Part shown: positions 1 through 8,842 of the stretch, one piece after another
How the letters are laid out: each line of letters opens with the position of its first letter
Numbering within the stretch: the stretch's first letter is position 1
From: Haloarcula vallismortis ATCC 29715
GTDB lineage: Archaea; Halobacteriota; Halobacteria; Halobacteriales; Haloarculaceae
Length of the DNA stretch: 64,000 bases
NCBI RefSeq assembly: GCF_000337775.1
Contig: NZ_AOLQ01000015.1
Coordinates: forward strand, 47,706 to 111,705
Reading direction: 5' to 3'
Program-made: the position numbers and the translations under genes
The notes under the pieces: generated by a model
Seen by the model: the letters and a program-made list of their open reading frames with translations, nothing else
What the model was told of the DNA's origin: nothing
The model's database searches: none

Positions 1-1
1 G

Positions 2-196
2 ATCTTTATTCGGCCTGAGGTCGAGGAACGGGAGTCCACTTTTCTCCGCAACCTAGAAGACGCAGTCGGCGAAGATGTGTACAAGACAGACGCACTAGAG
101 GCCGCCCTCGTCGTCGCCATGGATAATCCGGATCTTGTTGCAGAAAAGCTCCGTGAGTGGGGGTACGACTGGGAGCAGTCAACCGGTTCCCGCTAA
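2..196 (+). CDS. C-terminal end of an unknown protein (5' truncated by window)
   Basis: An open frame enters from the left edge and stops at TAA 194-196, giving 64 residues with no start codon in view. The piece is acidic and probably helical (ends ...REWGYDWEQSTGSR), as expected for a haloarchaeal cytosolic protein. I recognise no family motif and propose no function. The frame is long and uninterrupted with haloarchaeal codon use, which is the only support for coding. Confidence 0.55.
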   Translation: MFIRPEVEERESTFLRNLEDAVGEDVYKTDALEAALVVAMDNPDLVAEKLREWGYDWEQSTGSR

Positions 197-724
197 TATC
201 CTGTTTTCTGCCCGTAAGTAGCGCTGTCGACGCGCCTGCATCTGTATCCTGCTGGTAATTTGTCTCCTGTGCAGGGCTCCGTCCTGATTTGGTAAACTGC
301 TGGACAAAACTGGAACTGGTAGTTGTGCCTGCTGACTATCCTTGTCGGCTGGCCCCTTCGAATACTCCTCCCAGCTACAACGATTAGTTATACTGTTTAG
401 ATATACTCTATAACTATCCTAAATAGATATTTCTGGTGGCTATAAAGAGCAACTGGTACTAATAGCTAAAGACTTTAGTCAACCTTCGTAGCTGCTATGA
501 TGAGTTGATGCGAGCTATCTCTATCAGATCTATGTTGACTGTTCAAGCGGGTACCGCTGCTGAGTAGTGAGACAGAGTGTAATCTCACGAAGGCAGAAGT
601 TGACCAATCCGTAGTGAGTACGACCAATGTAACAATCAACCGACAAGGTATCACACCCGGTCCCCGCGGCTTTCGACCGAACGCCTCTCGCTGCCAACTG
701 AGTGTCTAACTGTGACTGGGGGCA
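197..724. other. Intergenic, no gene seen
   Basis: About 530 bases with an AT-rich middle (roughly 340-560). No frame here resembles a known protein. I see no tRNA-like fold and no clear repeat. Confidence 0.5.
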
Positions 725-1762
725 CTAAATGAAGGTTCGAACAGCGTGCAGAATATCTGCTGGCTGTTGTGGCTCGAAGCTCTCCTGATACTCGATATCC
801 GATTTTGCCAAGCGAGCTATTCCGTCTAAGCCGATGCTGTGATGGATGGGTGAAGCCACACCAGTGACAGCTTTCGTCCAGAAGTTCTGGCACAACAACC
901 TGCGTTTATACGACTCGCCCTGCACGAAGGCGCTCACAGCAGCTCGACCGGACTGCGCTGCATGTACCATTCCGAAGCCAGTCAGGCGGTTCGCCAATCC
1001 GATGGCGTCGCCCGCTATATGTACTGTGCAGTCGTTTAGCTCGTATGAACAGTGTGAAAGACTCCGCAAGCCGTTTGAAACGTCAGTTCCGCTGTGCAGG
1101 GCCTCACGCTCTGGGGGCTCGATATCGATTTCTGCAAGCAACTGCTGCATATCCTCGTACAGTTCGGAAGGGGATTTATCATCTCGACAGCCGAGGCCGA
1201 CAGTTGCTTCCTCCGGTGACTGTGGCACGATCCAGAGGAAGTAATTCTCGTACGCAAGCGCTCGTGGCTCGGGATACAGATGGGAGAAGTCGGCCTCTAT
1301 TCTCCCGCTCAGCGTCGGACACGCCACGTCATACGATAGGGGCGTAAACCGGCTTGAAATCGGGAACTGACCGGTGGCATCAATCAGTAGATCCGACTCC
1401 GCAGATAACCTTCGAAACTCCGCTTCGTCGACTTCCGCGTTCTCTGTGATTTCTGTGCGTTCGAGCGTGCCTGCCCAGTGTTTCTCTAACTCTCCTCTGT
1501 TCAATATCACACCATCGGGAACATTTACAGCAGTTTTCCCGCTGGAGCCGACGAATATCCCGGTATTAGATTCTCTAACGTATCCCGGAACATGTCGATC
1601 TAGTGGTAGCTGCGAATAGTCCCAGACCATCTCCCCCCAGGCCCCTCTCCGATTACCGCTGTATGCGCCCTTATCATAGAGTCGCACGTCCGCAGTAACC
1701 TCTTCAGCCAGTTGTGCTGCTGCCAACCCGGCGAATCCCCCTCCGACGATAGAAATCCTCAT
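725..1762 (-). CDS. FAD-dependent oxidoreductase, geranylgeranyl-reductase-like
   Basis: The protein has 345 residues. It opens with a Rossmann dinucleotide-binding motif (MRISIVGGGFAGLAAAQLA, residues 1-19). Near residue 260 it has the second FAD motif of the geranylgeranyl reductase / lycopene-cyclase-like group (HIAGDAIGLANRLTGFGM), where the aspartate contacts the flavin ribityl or phosphate. The frame can be extended 11 codons upstream, but the ATG at 1762 sits directly before the Rossmann strand and follows a purine-rich GGGAG stretch, so I chose it. Substrate is unknown: the family reduces isoprenoid double bonds or oxidises diverse small molecules. It stands alone between two long intergenic stretches, so context gives no pathway. 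Confidence 0.75.
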   Translation of the reverse strand: MRISIVGGGFAGLAAAQLAEEVTADVRLYDKGAYSGNRRGAWGEMVWDYSQLPLDRHVPGYVRESNTGIFVGSSGKTAVNVPDGVILNRGELEKHWAGTLERTEITENAEVDEAEFRRLSAESDLLIDATGQFPISSRFTPLSYDVACPTLSGRIEADFSHLYPEPRALAYENYFLWIVPQSPEEATVGLGCRDDKSPSELYEDMQQLLAEIDIEPPEREALHSGTDVSNGLRSLSHCSYELNDCTVHIAGDAIGLANRLTGFGMVHAAQSGRAAVSAFVQGESYKRRLLCQNFWTKAVTGVASPIHHSIGLDGIARLAKSDIEYQESFEPQQPADILHAVRTFI

Positions 1763-2463
1763 ACTCTCCCTTCTGTTGGAAACTATTTCAAACATATCTT
1801 ATTCGCTCACACCGCATTGATACAGTGCCCTGTGAGTGTGAGCGGTCGCGTTGTGCTGCTGAACAACACGACGTTGGTCCGAATCTCCTGCTTTTGCAGC
1901 ACCGTTTGGGCATCGGGGCTCTGAATCTGACACCTGCGGATAAAGCTAGACAGCAGAGTATACAAGCTCAAGTTAAACAGATTAATTGCCGACCACGGCG
2001 CCTAGACGCGTCGGAAGTGCCTTTTAGACGTTTAACCTTGTACGATCAGATTGACGATCCAGAAGTGTTTTTCGCCATATATCCAACTTTACCGAACGCC
2101 AAAACTACAAGCGGCCGCCTTCTGGCTGTGGGTCCGAATATATGAAGCTAGGTTTGTAGCTTATGTATATATAATTCGAAATACTTGTGCTTATTGTCAG
2201 AGATGAATATAAAAGCGCCAAATTTGACTGTATATTAAACCACTCACTGTTGGCGCGGCGTTCGGATACCTAAAATATACAAATTAAGCAACAACTAGTT
2301 CCAACAGTGTTGAACTCTATTATTGGGTTTGTCCTGTGGGTGAGAATGAATAACGATTGTACTAGTGTTATCGTGGGCAGAAACGAGTACTTCAAATCGT
2401 CCGAATGACCGGCCACGCGCTACAGTCACCATCTTGTAACTAAACCGCATATAACGTCTAACC
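1763..2463. other. Intergenic, AT-rich, left of the IS6 element
   Basis: About 700 bases, notably AT-rich from about 2140 to 2340. One open frame (1825-2145, plus) exists, but its translation looks like no family and its composition is not haloarchaeal, so I do not call it. The last seven bases (TCTAACC) are the left copy of the IS target duplication. Confidence 0.5.
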
Positions 2464-3208
2464 GGCACTGTCTAGTTGAGCGAGTTTGAGAAGTGAGCAG
2501 GCCGTAGCGAGAGGTGTTCATGACACTCGCAGACCTGCTCAGGGAAACGTTAGAGGAGGACAGTCAAGACGTTTGGGAGAACGAGCGCACCCCGACACCC
2601 GTCCGGCGATTTGGGGTGCGTCTCCATACGGCGGGGCTGTCGATCAGGGAGACGGTCGCTATCTTAGAGTTGTTGGGTGTCGATCGTTCTCACGGTGCAG
2701 TCTGGAACTGGGTTCATACGTTGTCTGAAGCACAGAGCGACCCGCCGACGGCGTCGCCGTCGCGGGTCGCGGTCGACGAGAAACAAATCGAGGTTGACGG
2801 CGAAAAGAAATGGTTGTACGCCGCTGTCGACACCGACTCAAAACTGTTGCTCGAAATTGATGTGTTCAGCCGCCGCGGGACTGACCCCGCGGCGGCGTTC
2901 TTGCATCGGCTCACTCAGAAACACGATGTCGCCGATTCAGTGTTTCTCGTGGATGCTGGCGGCTATCTGACTGCCCTCTCACGTCACGATTTGAGCGGTC
3001 GGCTCGACTATCGAATCCGGAACCACATCGAAAAGTGGTTCCAAACTGTGACCATGCGAATCGACCGCTTTCACTCCTTCTGGAGGGGCAGTCAATCTAG
3101 CGCGAAACAGTGGTTACGACGCTTCAGACACCACTACAACCACGAACGACCGAATCAAGCTCTTGACGGAAAAACGCCAGCTGAGGAAATCAAGAACTAG
3201 ACAGTGCC
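2464..3208 (+). mobile_element. Intact IS6-family insertion sequence, 745 bp
   Basis: The element has perfect 14-bp terminal inverted repeats: GGCACTGTCTAGTT at 2464-2477 and AACTAGACAGTGCC at 3195-3208. It is flanked on both sides by the direct repeat TCTAACC (2457-2463 and 3209-3215), a 7-bp target duplication. IS6 elements usually make 8 bp, and here the eighth base does not match. One transposase gene fills it, and its stop codon lies inside the right terminal repeat. Intact ends, duplication and gene indicate a recent insertion. Confidence 0.93.
2514..3200 (+). CDS. IS6-family DDE transposase
   Basis: The protein has 228 residues, the usual length for haloarchaeal IS6 transposases. An N-terminal helix-turn-helix (about 25-65, GLSIRETVAILELLGVDRSH) precedes an RNase H-like catalytic domain. 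The DDE residues are in AVDEKQIEVDG (about 84), FLVDAGGYL (about 145) and NHIEKWFQ (about 177). The C-terminus has the family signature YNHERPNQALDGKTP. It catalyses replicative transposition through a cointegrate. A second ATG two codons downstream is an equally good start. The TAG stop overlaps the right inverted repeat. Confidence 0.93.
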   Translation: MFMTLADLLRETLEEDSQDVWENERTPTPVRRFGVRLHTAGLSIRETVAILELLGVDRSHGAVWNWVHTLSEAQSDPPTASPSRVAVDEKQIEVDGEKKWLYAAVDTDSKLLLEIDVFSRRGTDPAAAFLHRLTQKHDVADSVFLVDAGGYLTALSRHDLSGRLDYRIRNHIEKWFQTVTMRIDRFHSFWRGSQSSAKQWLRRFRHHYNHERPNQALDGKTPAEEIKN

Positions 3209-3216
3209 TCTAACCT

Positions 3217-3568
3217 AAGTCAGAAGTGTAACTGTTGACTGGTAAGATTCGGACTACTGATAAGCGATAACGACTCTGTCGTGTGTCTCAGGTGGGCAAT
3301 CCGTTCATAGCAGTCTGATCTGCTGGCTGTGAACGGAACGAAATACATAGGCCATACAGCAGGAGACTGGTGCTATCTCAGTTGTACAGTTTGACTATAT
3401 CGGATGAAACTTCAGTTGGGCTATCCCCTACTCCAATGGCTGATGAGTGATTGAGAGTACCACGTGGGGGCCAAGTATGTCGATAGCGGTCTGGTGCCGC
3501 TCGCGTCAGCAGGCATATTTTTCCGCAACGCAGTGTAGCGGCGATAGCATCTTTGATATATATGAACG
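3217..3568. other. Intergenic between IS6 and iclR-type gene
   Basis: About 350 bases with no credible gene. An imperfect inverted repeat spans about 3299-3337 (CCGTTCATAGCAG against CTGCT...TGTGAACGG with a bulge). It could act as a transcription end signal for the minus-strand IclR gene, which stops at 3569. Confidence 0.35.
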
Positions 3569-4369
3569 CTATCTGCTACAGGCAGCCGCAGACTCTAAAT
3601 TAACTTCGATGACGTTTGCTGCCTCCATCACTATCTGAGGAAGGTCACTCTTGAAGGACTCACCAGAAAGCCGCATTTTTGGTGCGGTTACACTGATCGC
3701 ACCACAAACTGTCCCATCAACGTCCTGTATCGGGGCACCTACAGACCGCATACCACGAATCTCCTCCTCATTGTTTACCGCGTATCCCTTGCTTCGGATT
3801 TCTGCAAGCTCCTCACGCAGTTCACTTGGAGTAGTAATCGTTTTGTCTGTCTGCTGAACGAGTTCCTCAGTGGCCAGTATGTCAGTGACTCGGTTTTCAT
3901 CAAAATGTGCCAGCAGCGCTTTTCCTGTCGCAGTACAGTGGAGATACTGTGGCGCCTCTCTGGTCCGCCGTTGGTAATCCATTGCTACCGTTTTCCCCCC
4001 ATTATACTCGTACAGCGTTACCTCCCTGTTCCGGTACGCGACTGTGAGATGGACCCATTCGTTCGTCTCCTCGGCTAAACGCTCTACCTCTTCCTTACCG
4101 ATTTGATAGAGATCGACCCGATTCCGGACACTTTCACCGAGTGGTACGAACCGCACCCCCAACCGATATGTGCTGTCTGACTTCTCGATGAGCCCTTCTG
4201 CATTAAGTGTCTGCAGATATGTATGCAGTGTACTTTTCGCAACATTCACCTCGTCACAGAGGTCTGCAAGTGTCACTTCAGACTGTGACTGAATCTCGTG
4301 CAGGATTTCGCTCGCAGTCTGAATCGACTTAATCTGTCGGGAGGAGGTCGGCGACTCGCGTTCAGTCAT
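3569..4369 (-). CDS. IclR-family transcriptional regulator
   Basis: The protein has 266 residues. An N-terminal winged helix (about 15-75; SEVTLADLCDEVNVAKSTLH is the recognition region) is followed by the IclR effector domain (about 80-255) with typical elements such as LHCTATGKALLAHF and GYAVNNEEEIRGMRSVGAPI. IclR proteins are usually dimeric repressors or activators of catabolic genes that sense a small metabolite. The gene diverges from the NhaC-type antiporter, so that gene is the first candidate target. The hydantoinase operon lies 4.5 kb further right. A TATA-like ATATAA lies about 25 bases upstream of the ATG, consistent with a leaderless transcript. Confidence 0.9.
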   Translation of the reverse strand: MTERESPTSSRQIKSIQTASEILHEIQSQSEVTLADLCDEVNVAKSTLHTYLQTLNAEGLIEKSDSTYRLGVRFVPLGESVRNRVDLYQIGKEEVERLAEETNEWVHLTVAYRNREVTLYEYNGGKTVAMDYQRRTREAPQYLHCTATGKALLAHFDENRVTDILATEELVQQTDKTITTPSELREELAEIRSKGYAVNNEEEIRGMRSVGAPIQDVDGTVCGAISVTAPKMRLSGESFKSDLPQIVMEAANVIEVNLESAAACSR

Positions 4370-4388
4370 ATGCTGAGTTTGTTTATCG

Positions 4389-4399
4389 CGGTTATATGA
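4389..4399 (-). promoter_or_regulatory. TATA-like box for the IclR gene
   Basis: On the minus strand the sequence reads TCATATAAC, centred about 26 bases upstream of the ATG at 4369. That is the spacing expected for an archaeal TATA box feeding a leaderless mRNA. It was identified by eye only. Confidence 0.4.
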
Positions 4400-4726
4400 T
4401 TTTGGTATATCGAACGGTCAGGCTGGTTGTCCGCGCTTTGCCTTACCACACCGGAGTCCGACCAGTCTGACTTGCTTCAGTAAACCGCAGTTTACAGTAA
4501 ATATGGACTCCCCTGATTTGGCCTGCTCTCCCTGCATCTCTCCATGAACTTTTATTAATGATGCTGTCCTTGAGGCAAACGACATGCGCAGGTGCCACAG
4601 TCGCTGTAGGCGACAAACCAGCCGTACAGCACATAAGAAGCCGATTCAAAGCTCACCAGTCGGAAACTCTGTGTGTACAAATACACCGGTGGGACACGGG
4701 AAACAGACGTAATCGAGTCGATAAGA

Positions 4727-6193
4727 ATGAGCTCCGAATTTGACATCAAACTGTACGACGATATTGATCCCGAAAACCGTCCCTCTCTGGGCGAGGCGCT
4801 GATACCGATTATTGGGATGCTAACCGCACTGGGCATAGGTATCGGAATATATGGGCTTGACCCGCAGTTCCCACTCCTCTGGGGCATTGCATTCACCGGG
4901 TTGTTCAGTTACTACCGGTTCGACATCTCTTGGGACGAGATGTATTCCGGGATTACACATACGTTGCTAATGGGCATTCAAGTCGTGTTCATCCTGTTTA
5001 TCGTCTATGCTCTCATCTCGACTTGGATACAGGCCGGAACGATTCCGACGCTCATGTACTATGGGCTTGACCTGCTGCACCCGATAGTGTTTCTGCCACT
5101 CACTGCGATTATTACTGCGGTGATAACGTTCGCTATCGGGTCATCGTGGACCGCAGCAGGGACACTCGGTGTTGCCTTCATCGGCATCGGTTCCGGACTT
5201 GGACTCCCTGAACCGATGACCGCGGGCGCAATTCTCACAGGTGCATATACTGGAGACAAACAGTCGCCACTCTCGGACACAACAAACCTCGCTTCGGCGG
5301 TGACAAACACCGACCTCTACGATCACATTAATGCGATGCGTGCAGGCACTTTCCTCGCCTTCTTCATTGGTGTTATACTGTACGCTGGCCTCGGGATACG
5401 TGCGTCGGGAGCCATTCCTGCGGACCGGATCGCCGAAATACAGACAGCGCTCACGGGGTCGTTCACGATCTCCCCGCTCGCTTTCTTGCCGCTTCTCGTC
5501 ACATTTGGGCTGGCGATATACGGTATCTCTGCGATTCCAGCCCTCGGTGCTGGTGTCTTCGCCGGCGCAATAACGTCGGCTGTCCTTCAGGGGAACTCGT
5601 TCACGTCGGTCTGGACCGTCGCACAAAGCGGAACAAGTCCGGAAACTGGAATGGAGCTCGTGAATGGACTCCTCTCAAGCGGTGGCATGGTTGGCGGCGC
5701 GTGGGCTGTAACAATTGCGATCGCCGCCCTCTCCCTAGGAGGCTTGTTCGAGTGCACCGGGATTATCGCTGTCCTAGCACATCATCTGGGCCAACTCAGC
5801 AAAAGCGTCGGCAGCCTCACCGGCATCACGGTTCTGTCATCCGTCTCGATGAATGTCCTTGCGGCAGAGCAGTACATCAGTATCGTCGTTCCCGGTGTGA
5901 CGCTCGGGAGTCTCTACGAGGAGAAGGGACTCAAGACGGAAAATCTCTCCCGGGCGATTGAGTCTTCCGGCACCGTCACCAGTGCGCTTATTCCGTGGAA
6001 TAGCGGCGCGGTGTTCATGGCTGGTACGCTTGGGGTCAGTACGTTCCAGTACGCCCCTTACTACTTTCTGGGCTTCCTTTCGCCGCTTATCCTCATTCTC
6101 ATGGGAGTTACCGGCTGGCAAATCACGTATACCGAGACCGAGGCCGATAGCCAGACACCGAGCAATATGGCTGCGCCGGCGGATAGTGACTGA
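4727..6193 (+). CDS. NhaC-family Na+/H+ antiporter-type membrane transporter
   Basis: The protein has 488 residues with about 11-12 hydrophobic segments. Family signatures include SSWTAAGTLGVAFIGIGSGL (about 130-150), GAYTGDKQSPLSDTTNLASA (about 162-180) and the late GTVTSALIPWNSGA, all typical of NhaC (malate/lactate or amino-acid Na+ antiporters). The frame extends upstream to 4673, but those residues are not family-like and ATG 4727 (MSSEFDIKLYDD) gives the usual soluble N-terminus. It acts in the cytoplasmic membrane and probably exchanges Na+ or H+ for an organic anion or amine. Divergence from an IclR regulator favours a metabolite transport role over pH homeostasis. Confidence 0.87.
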   Translation: MSSEFDIKLYDDIDPENRPSLGEALIPIIGMLTALGIGIGIYGLDPQFPLLWGIAFTGLFSYYRFDISWDEMYSGITHTLLMGIQVVFILFIVYALISTWIQAGTIPTLMYYGLDLLHPIVFLPLTAIITAVITFAIGSSWTAAGTLGVAFIGIGSGLGLPEPMTAGAILTGAYTGDKQSPLSDTTNLASAVTNTDLYDHINAMRAGTFLAFFIGVILYAGLGIRASGAIPADRIAEIQTALTGSFTISPLAFLPLLVTFGLAIYGISAIPALGAGVFAGAITSAVLQGNSFTSVWTVAQSGTSPETGMELVNGLLSSGGMVGGAWAVTIAIAALSLGGLFECTGIIAVLAHHLGQLSKSVGSLTGITVLSSVSMNVLAAEQYISIVVPGVTLGSLYEEKGLKTENLSRAIESSGTVTSALIPWNSGAVFMAGTLGVSTFQYAPYYFLGFLSPLILILMGVTGWQITYTETEADSQTPSNMAAPADSD

Positions 6194-6367
6194 CCGCACT
6201 GCCCGCTGATAGCGGGTAATTAGCTCGAAACTCCACAGCGATTCTGCGTCACAGGCAACACAGATACCCTTCGAGATAGGAATCCTCATTTATATAGCAA
6301 CAGAATTTGGCTATAACGAACTATTTAAATATAAATATGCGACAAACAAACTCAAAAGTACTTATTA

Positions 6368-6556
6368 GTGCACAACTACCTCATTTATGCACTTTTACCG
6401 GGAGAATATAGAAATAATCCGTCATTCGACACGGTCTTGGGTACATTCTCTCGCCGGCGCTTGAGATGCTTGGATGAGAACCTCTCTGTACGAAGGCGTT
6501 TGACTGTCAGAGCAAGAACGGCTGAACACCCGGAACTAGCGACGATTAATCACTGA
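6368..6556 (+). pseudogene. Possible fragment of a DUF7344-like haloarchaeal HTH protein
   Basis: A short frame beginning with GTG contains FDTVLGTFSRRRLRCL, which resembles the start of haloarchaeal DUF7344 winged-helix proteins (pattern D-VL-xLS-RRRR-xx-L). The expected downstream helices are missing or out of frame, and the frame stops after 62 codons. The surrounding 6194-6605 stretch is AT-rich and otherwise empty. It could be a decayed gene or chance. Confidence 0.22.
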
Positions 6557-6605
6557 AGCACAGTTCACTATGCTCTGTAACGCCGGATGCTCTCGTCAGA
6601 TGCGC

Positions 6606-7010
6606 TCAGACCACGACAACACGGTCGGTTTGCCAGCACCCTCGGAACTCGCCGACGGACTGCACTGACAGACCGAACTCGTAGGTGGTTGTCCGTCCAT
6701 CCGGGCCCGTAATCGTCACCCGCTGCTCAGCGTAGTTCTCGTCTTGCTCGATAGGGCCCCGCACAGCCTCTTCGAAGTCGATCATCGGGCGGTACTGTGG
6801 TGACTGGACCATGGCTATAAACCGTTCGAGGGGGCCAGTTGAGCGGCGGTTGGCCGGGGAGGCAAAATTGTACGCCGTCATAATCCCCGCGTTTTCAAAC
6901 GGGTCATCGTTCGTTTCCAGCGCATCGAGCTGGAGGGCAACAGCATCGCCAGGGCTGTATGTCTCGCTGGGCGTCGGAAGGCCGGGCACCGGGTGCTCGT
7001 GTTCAGACAT
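6606..7010 (-). CDS. DUF4864 domain protein
   Basis: The protein has 134 residues. It has an NTF2-like arrangement: an N-terminal helix with VALQLDALETNDDPFENAGI, then FASPANRRSTGPLERFIAMV, then beta strands rich in VTITGPDGRTTTYEFGLSVQ and a final W/D-containing strand. This pattern matches the DUF4864 family, whose function is unknown. The frame runs on to 7148, but the ATG at 7010 (MSEHEHPVPG) removes a basic, non-haloarchaeal-looking extension that lies antisense to the neighbouring gene. The gene is divergent from the LOV-like gene with about 50 bases between starts, so the two may share a promoter region. Confidence 0.75.
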   Translation of the reverse strand: MSEHEHPVPGLPTPSETYSPGDAVALQLDALETNDDPFENAGIMTAYNFASPANRRSTGPLERFIAMVQSPQYRPMIDFEEAVRGPIEQDENYAEQRVTITGPDGRTTTYEFGLSVQSVGEFRGCWQTDRVVVV

Positions 7011-7060
7011 TGGTATCGCAGGGGCAAGCGGTATCTGTAACAGGTGCCGCATCATGATGA

Positions 7061-7699
7061 ATGGCAGGTCTGAGCAGCTACGCGCAGGATATCGACGGGA
7101 GTTTGTGCCCCCGGGAGCTAAAACTAGCAACTGCGAATATGGCCGCACTCAGGGACGCACTTATCGAAACCATGCTGCTTGAGGAGAAGCAGTTTCGCCG
7201 CCAGCTTCCGGACCTTGTCGAAACACACCAACTCCGGAATGTTGATTCAGATACTGCCGACGAGTCACCGACGGACATTCTTCAGTCTCTTGATGCGCTC
7301 ACGTCCGGCTCTGTGACTCCCTTCGAGCGAAAGACTATCAGAAAAATGGTTCGACTCGGGATGGCCCCGCTGGGCCTGACACTCACTGGCCCGGCGTATC
7401 AGGACAACCCAGTCCGATATGCGACACAGACATTCCAGGAGATGACTGGCTACTCGCTGGCGACGCTTCGCGGCGAGAACCTTCGATTGCTGCAGGGACC
7501 AGCAACGAACCCCGATGCAATCGCAACGCTTCAGGAGGGGATCGACATCTGGGAACGGCGGACCGTCGAACTATGGAACTACCGGGCGGATGGCACACGC
7601 TTCAGAAACCGGGTGACGATAGTTCCACTCACCGGTCCCGACGGCTCCATCACGAACTGGCTCGGGGTGCAGAAGGCCATCGACACGGCAGAGGACTAA
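7061..7699 (+). CDS. LOV-like PAS domain protein lacking the adduct cysteine
   Basis: The protein has 212 residues: a helical N-terminal part (about 1-100) and a C-terminal PAS domain (about 105-210). The PAS domain has LOV features: DNPVRYATQTFQEMTGY, the loop GENLRLLQGPATNP, then NYRADGTRFRNRV and a final GVQ. In light-sensing LOV domains the loop reads GxNCRFLQ, where Cys bonds to flavin; here Cys is Leu. The flavin-contacting Asn, Asn and Gln positions look kept. It may bind FMN without adduct chemistry or sense something else. The start is uncertain: ATG 7139 is an alternative, but 7061 has a TATA-like TATCTGTAA about 25 bases upstream. Confidence 0.78.
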   Translation: MAGLSSYAQDIDGSLCPRELKLATANMAALRDALIETMLLEEKQFRRQLPDLVETHQLRNVDSDTADESPTDILQSLDALTSGSVTPFERKTIRKMVRLGMAPLGLTLTGPAYQDNPVRYATQTFQEMTGYSLATLRGENLRLLQGPATNPDAIATLQEGIDIWERRTVELWNYRADGTRFRNRVTIVPLTGPDGSITNWLGVQKAIDTAED

Positions 7700-7745
7700 C
7701 TACTGGCGGCACGACTCAGCGATACGTCCGACTCCGGGTGTCTGG

Positions 7746-8738
7746 TCAGTTTGCAGTGTAGAGGAGGTACGCCAGCGTCGCCACCATTCCGGCAGCAATC
7801 AGCAACGCCCATCCAGTCAGCCGGATACGCTGCCCGTACACGCTCAAACTGCCGTCGTCGGTTCCGAGTATCGTAACAAGCCGACTCGGGTGCCTGAACG
7901 GACTCGGTGGTTTTGGCGCAGACAGCCGCTGCCTGAGCTGCCGGTACTCGGTGAACGACCAGACGCCGTACAGGCACAGTGAGAGGACCATCCCGACCCA
8001 GAAGCTGAACCCCGCGAGCATCGGAAGCCCGACCGGTCCCAGAAGTCCTGCCTGAATCTCCTGTGGCGGGCCTCCGAACCCATCGGTGGTGTTCAGGAGA
8101 CCGAAAACCAGCGCAACCAGCGAGAGCCAGAACCCGACGAAACAGACACCGAGTCCCTGTTTCGATAGCCGGTGGACTGTCTCGCCGTGACTGTCAACCC
8201 AGGTCTCGCGTGGCGCTGGCTGCACCTCGCTTGCCGGACGGAGCGCCTGCTGACCCGGGTTCTTCGCCCCCAATCCAGCCAGCACCCCGATGACCGAGAG
8301 GAAACCGCCGATTGCGATGGCTCGCAGTGGCCACGGCGTCCGCTCTCGAATGAGGAACGCATCATTCGGGTCGGCCGGTGAGACGTACGCGCGGGTCGTT
8401 GCTCCCGGCTGGTAGGACTCGACCACTGACTCCGCCCTCGACCGGTCGGAGTACGTCCGAACGCCTGTGCTCGGGAACACCTGTTCGCTAGTGTACGTTT
8501 CCCCTCGATACTGGTACGTGTAGCGAATCTCCGGCTCGTAGTCGACCCCACGGCCGCCTTCCATGCGGTCGACACGAGCGTCTGTGATGGTTGCCTGGAC
8601 GGCAACGGCGTTGTCGACCGCCTGTGACTGCTGGACGTAGTCGTACCCTCCGAACCCGAGAAGGCCGACCGCGAGGAGCAACAGAAGCGCGCTCTTCTGT
8701 GAAAGGTGGAGGGTCGTGATTCCGAGCGGGACCTTCAT
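7746..8738 (-). CDS. DUF3592 membrane protein
   Basis: The protein has 330 residues. It has one hydrophobic segment at about 15-33 (LLLLLAVGLLGFGGYDYV) and an extracytoplasmic DUF3592 domain, with VQATITDARVD followed by EIRYTYQYRGETY and SYQPGATTRAYVSPADP. Three or four further transmembrane segments follow in the C-terminal half. The function of DUF3592 is unknown. Start ATG 8738 (MKVPLGITTLHL) is preferred over the in-frame ATG 8789, whose extension adds charged residues. It ends close to the PAS gene, in convergent orientation. Confidence 0.78.
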   Translation of the reverse strand: MKVPLGITTLHLSQKSALLLLLAVGLLGFGGYDYVQQSQAVDNAVAVQATITDARVDRMEGGRGVDYEPEIRYTYQYRGETYTSEQVFPSTGVRTYSDRSRAESVVESYQPGATTRAYVSPADPNDAFLIRERTPWPLRAIAIGGFLSVIGVLAGLGAKNPGQQALRPASEVQPAPRETWVDSHGETVHRLSKQGLGVCFVGFWLSLVALVFGLLNTTDGFGGPPQEIQAGLLGPVGLPMLAGFSFWVGMVLSLCLYGVWSFTEYRQLRQRLSAPKPPSPFRHPSRLVTILGTDDGSLSVYGQRIRLTGWALLIAAGMVATLAYLLYTAN

Positions 8739-8842
8739 ATCAGTACACAGTATTGTGTCCCTGTCGTATGAGCGTAGCGCTCGAAACAAACCGCTTCACG
8801 GCTCGGTCATGTTCTATCAGGGGCAACCGAATCAATACGCCA

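Noticed and set aside
1825..2145. Open frame of 106 codons upstream of the IS6 element
   Set aside because: Basic, Cys/Arg-rich translation unlike haloarchaeal proteins and in AT-rich sequence.
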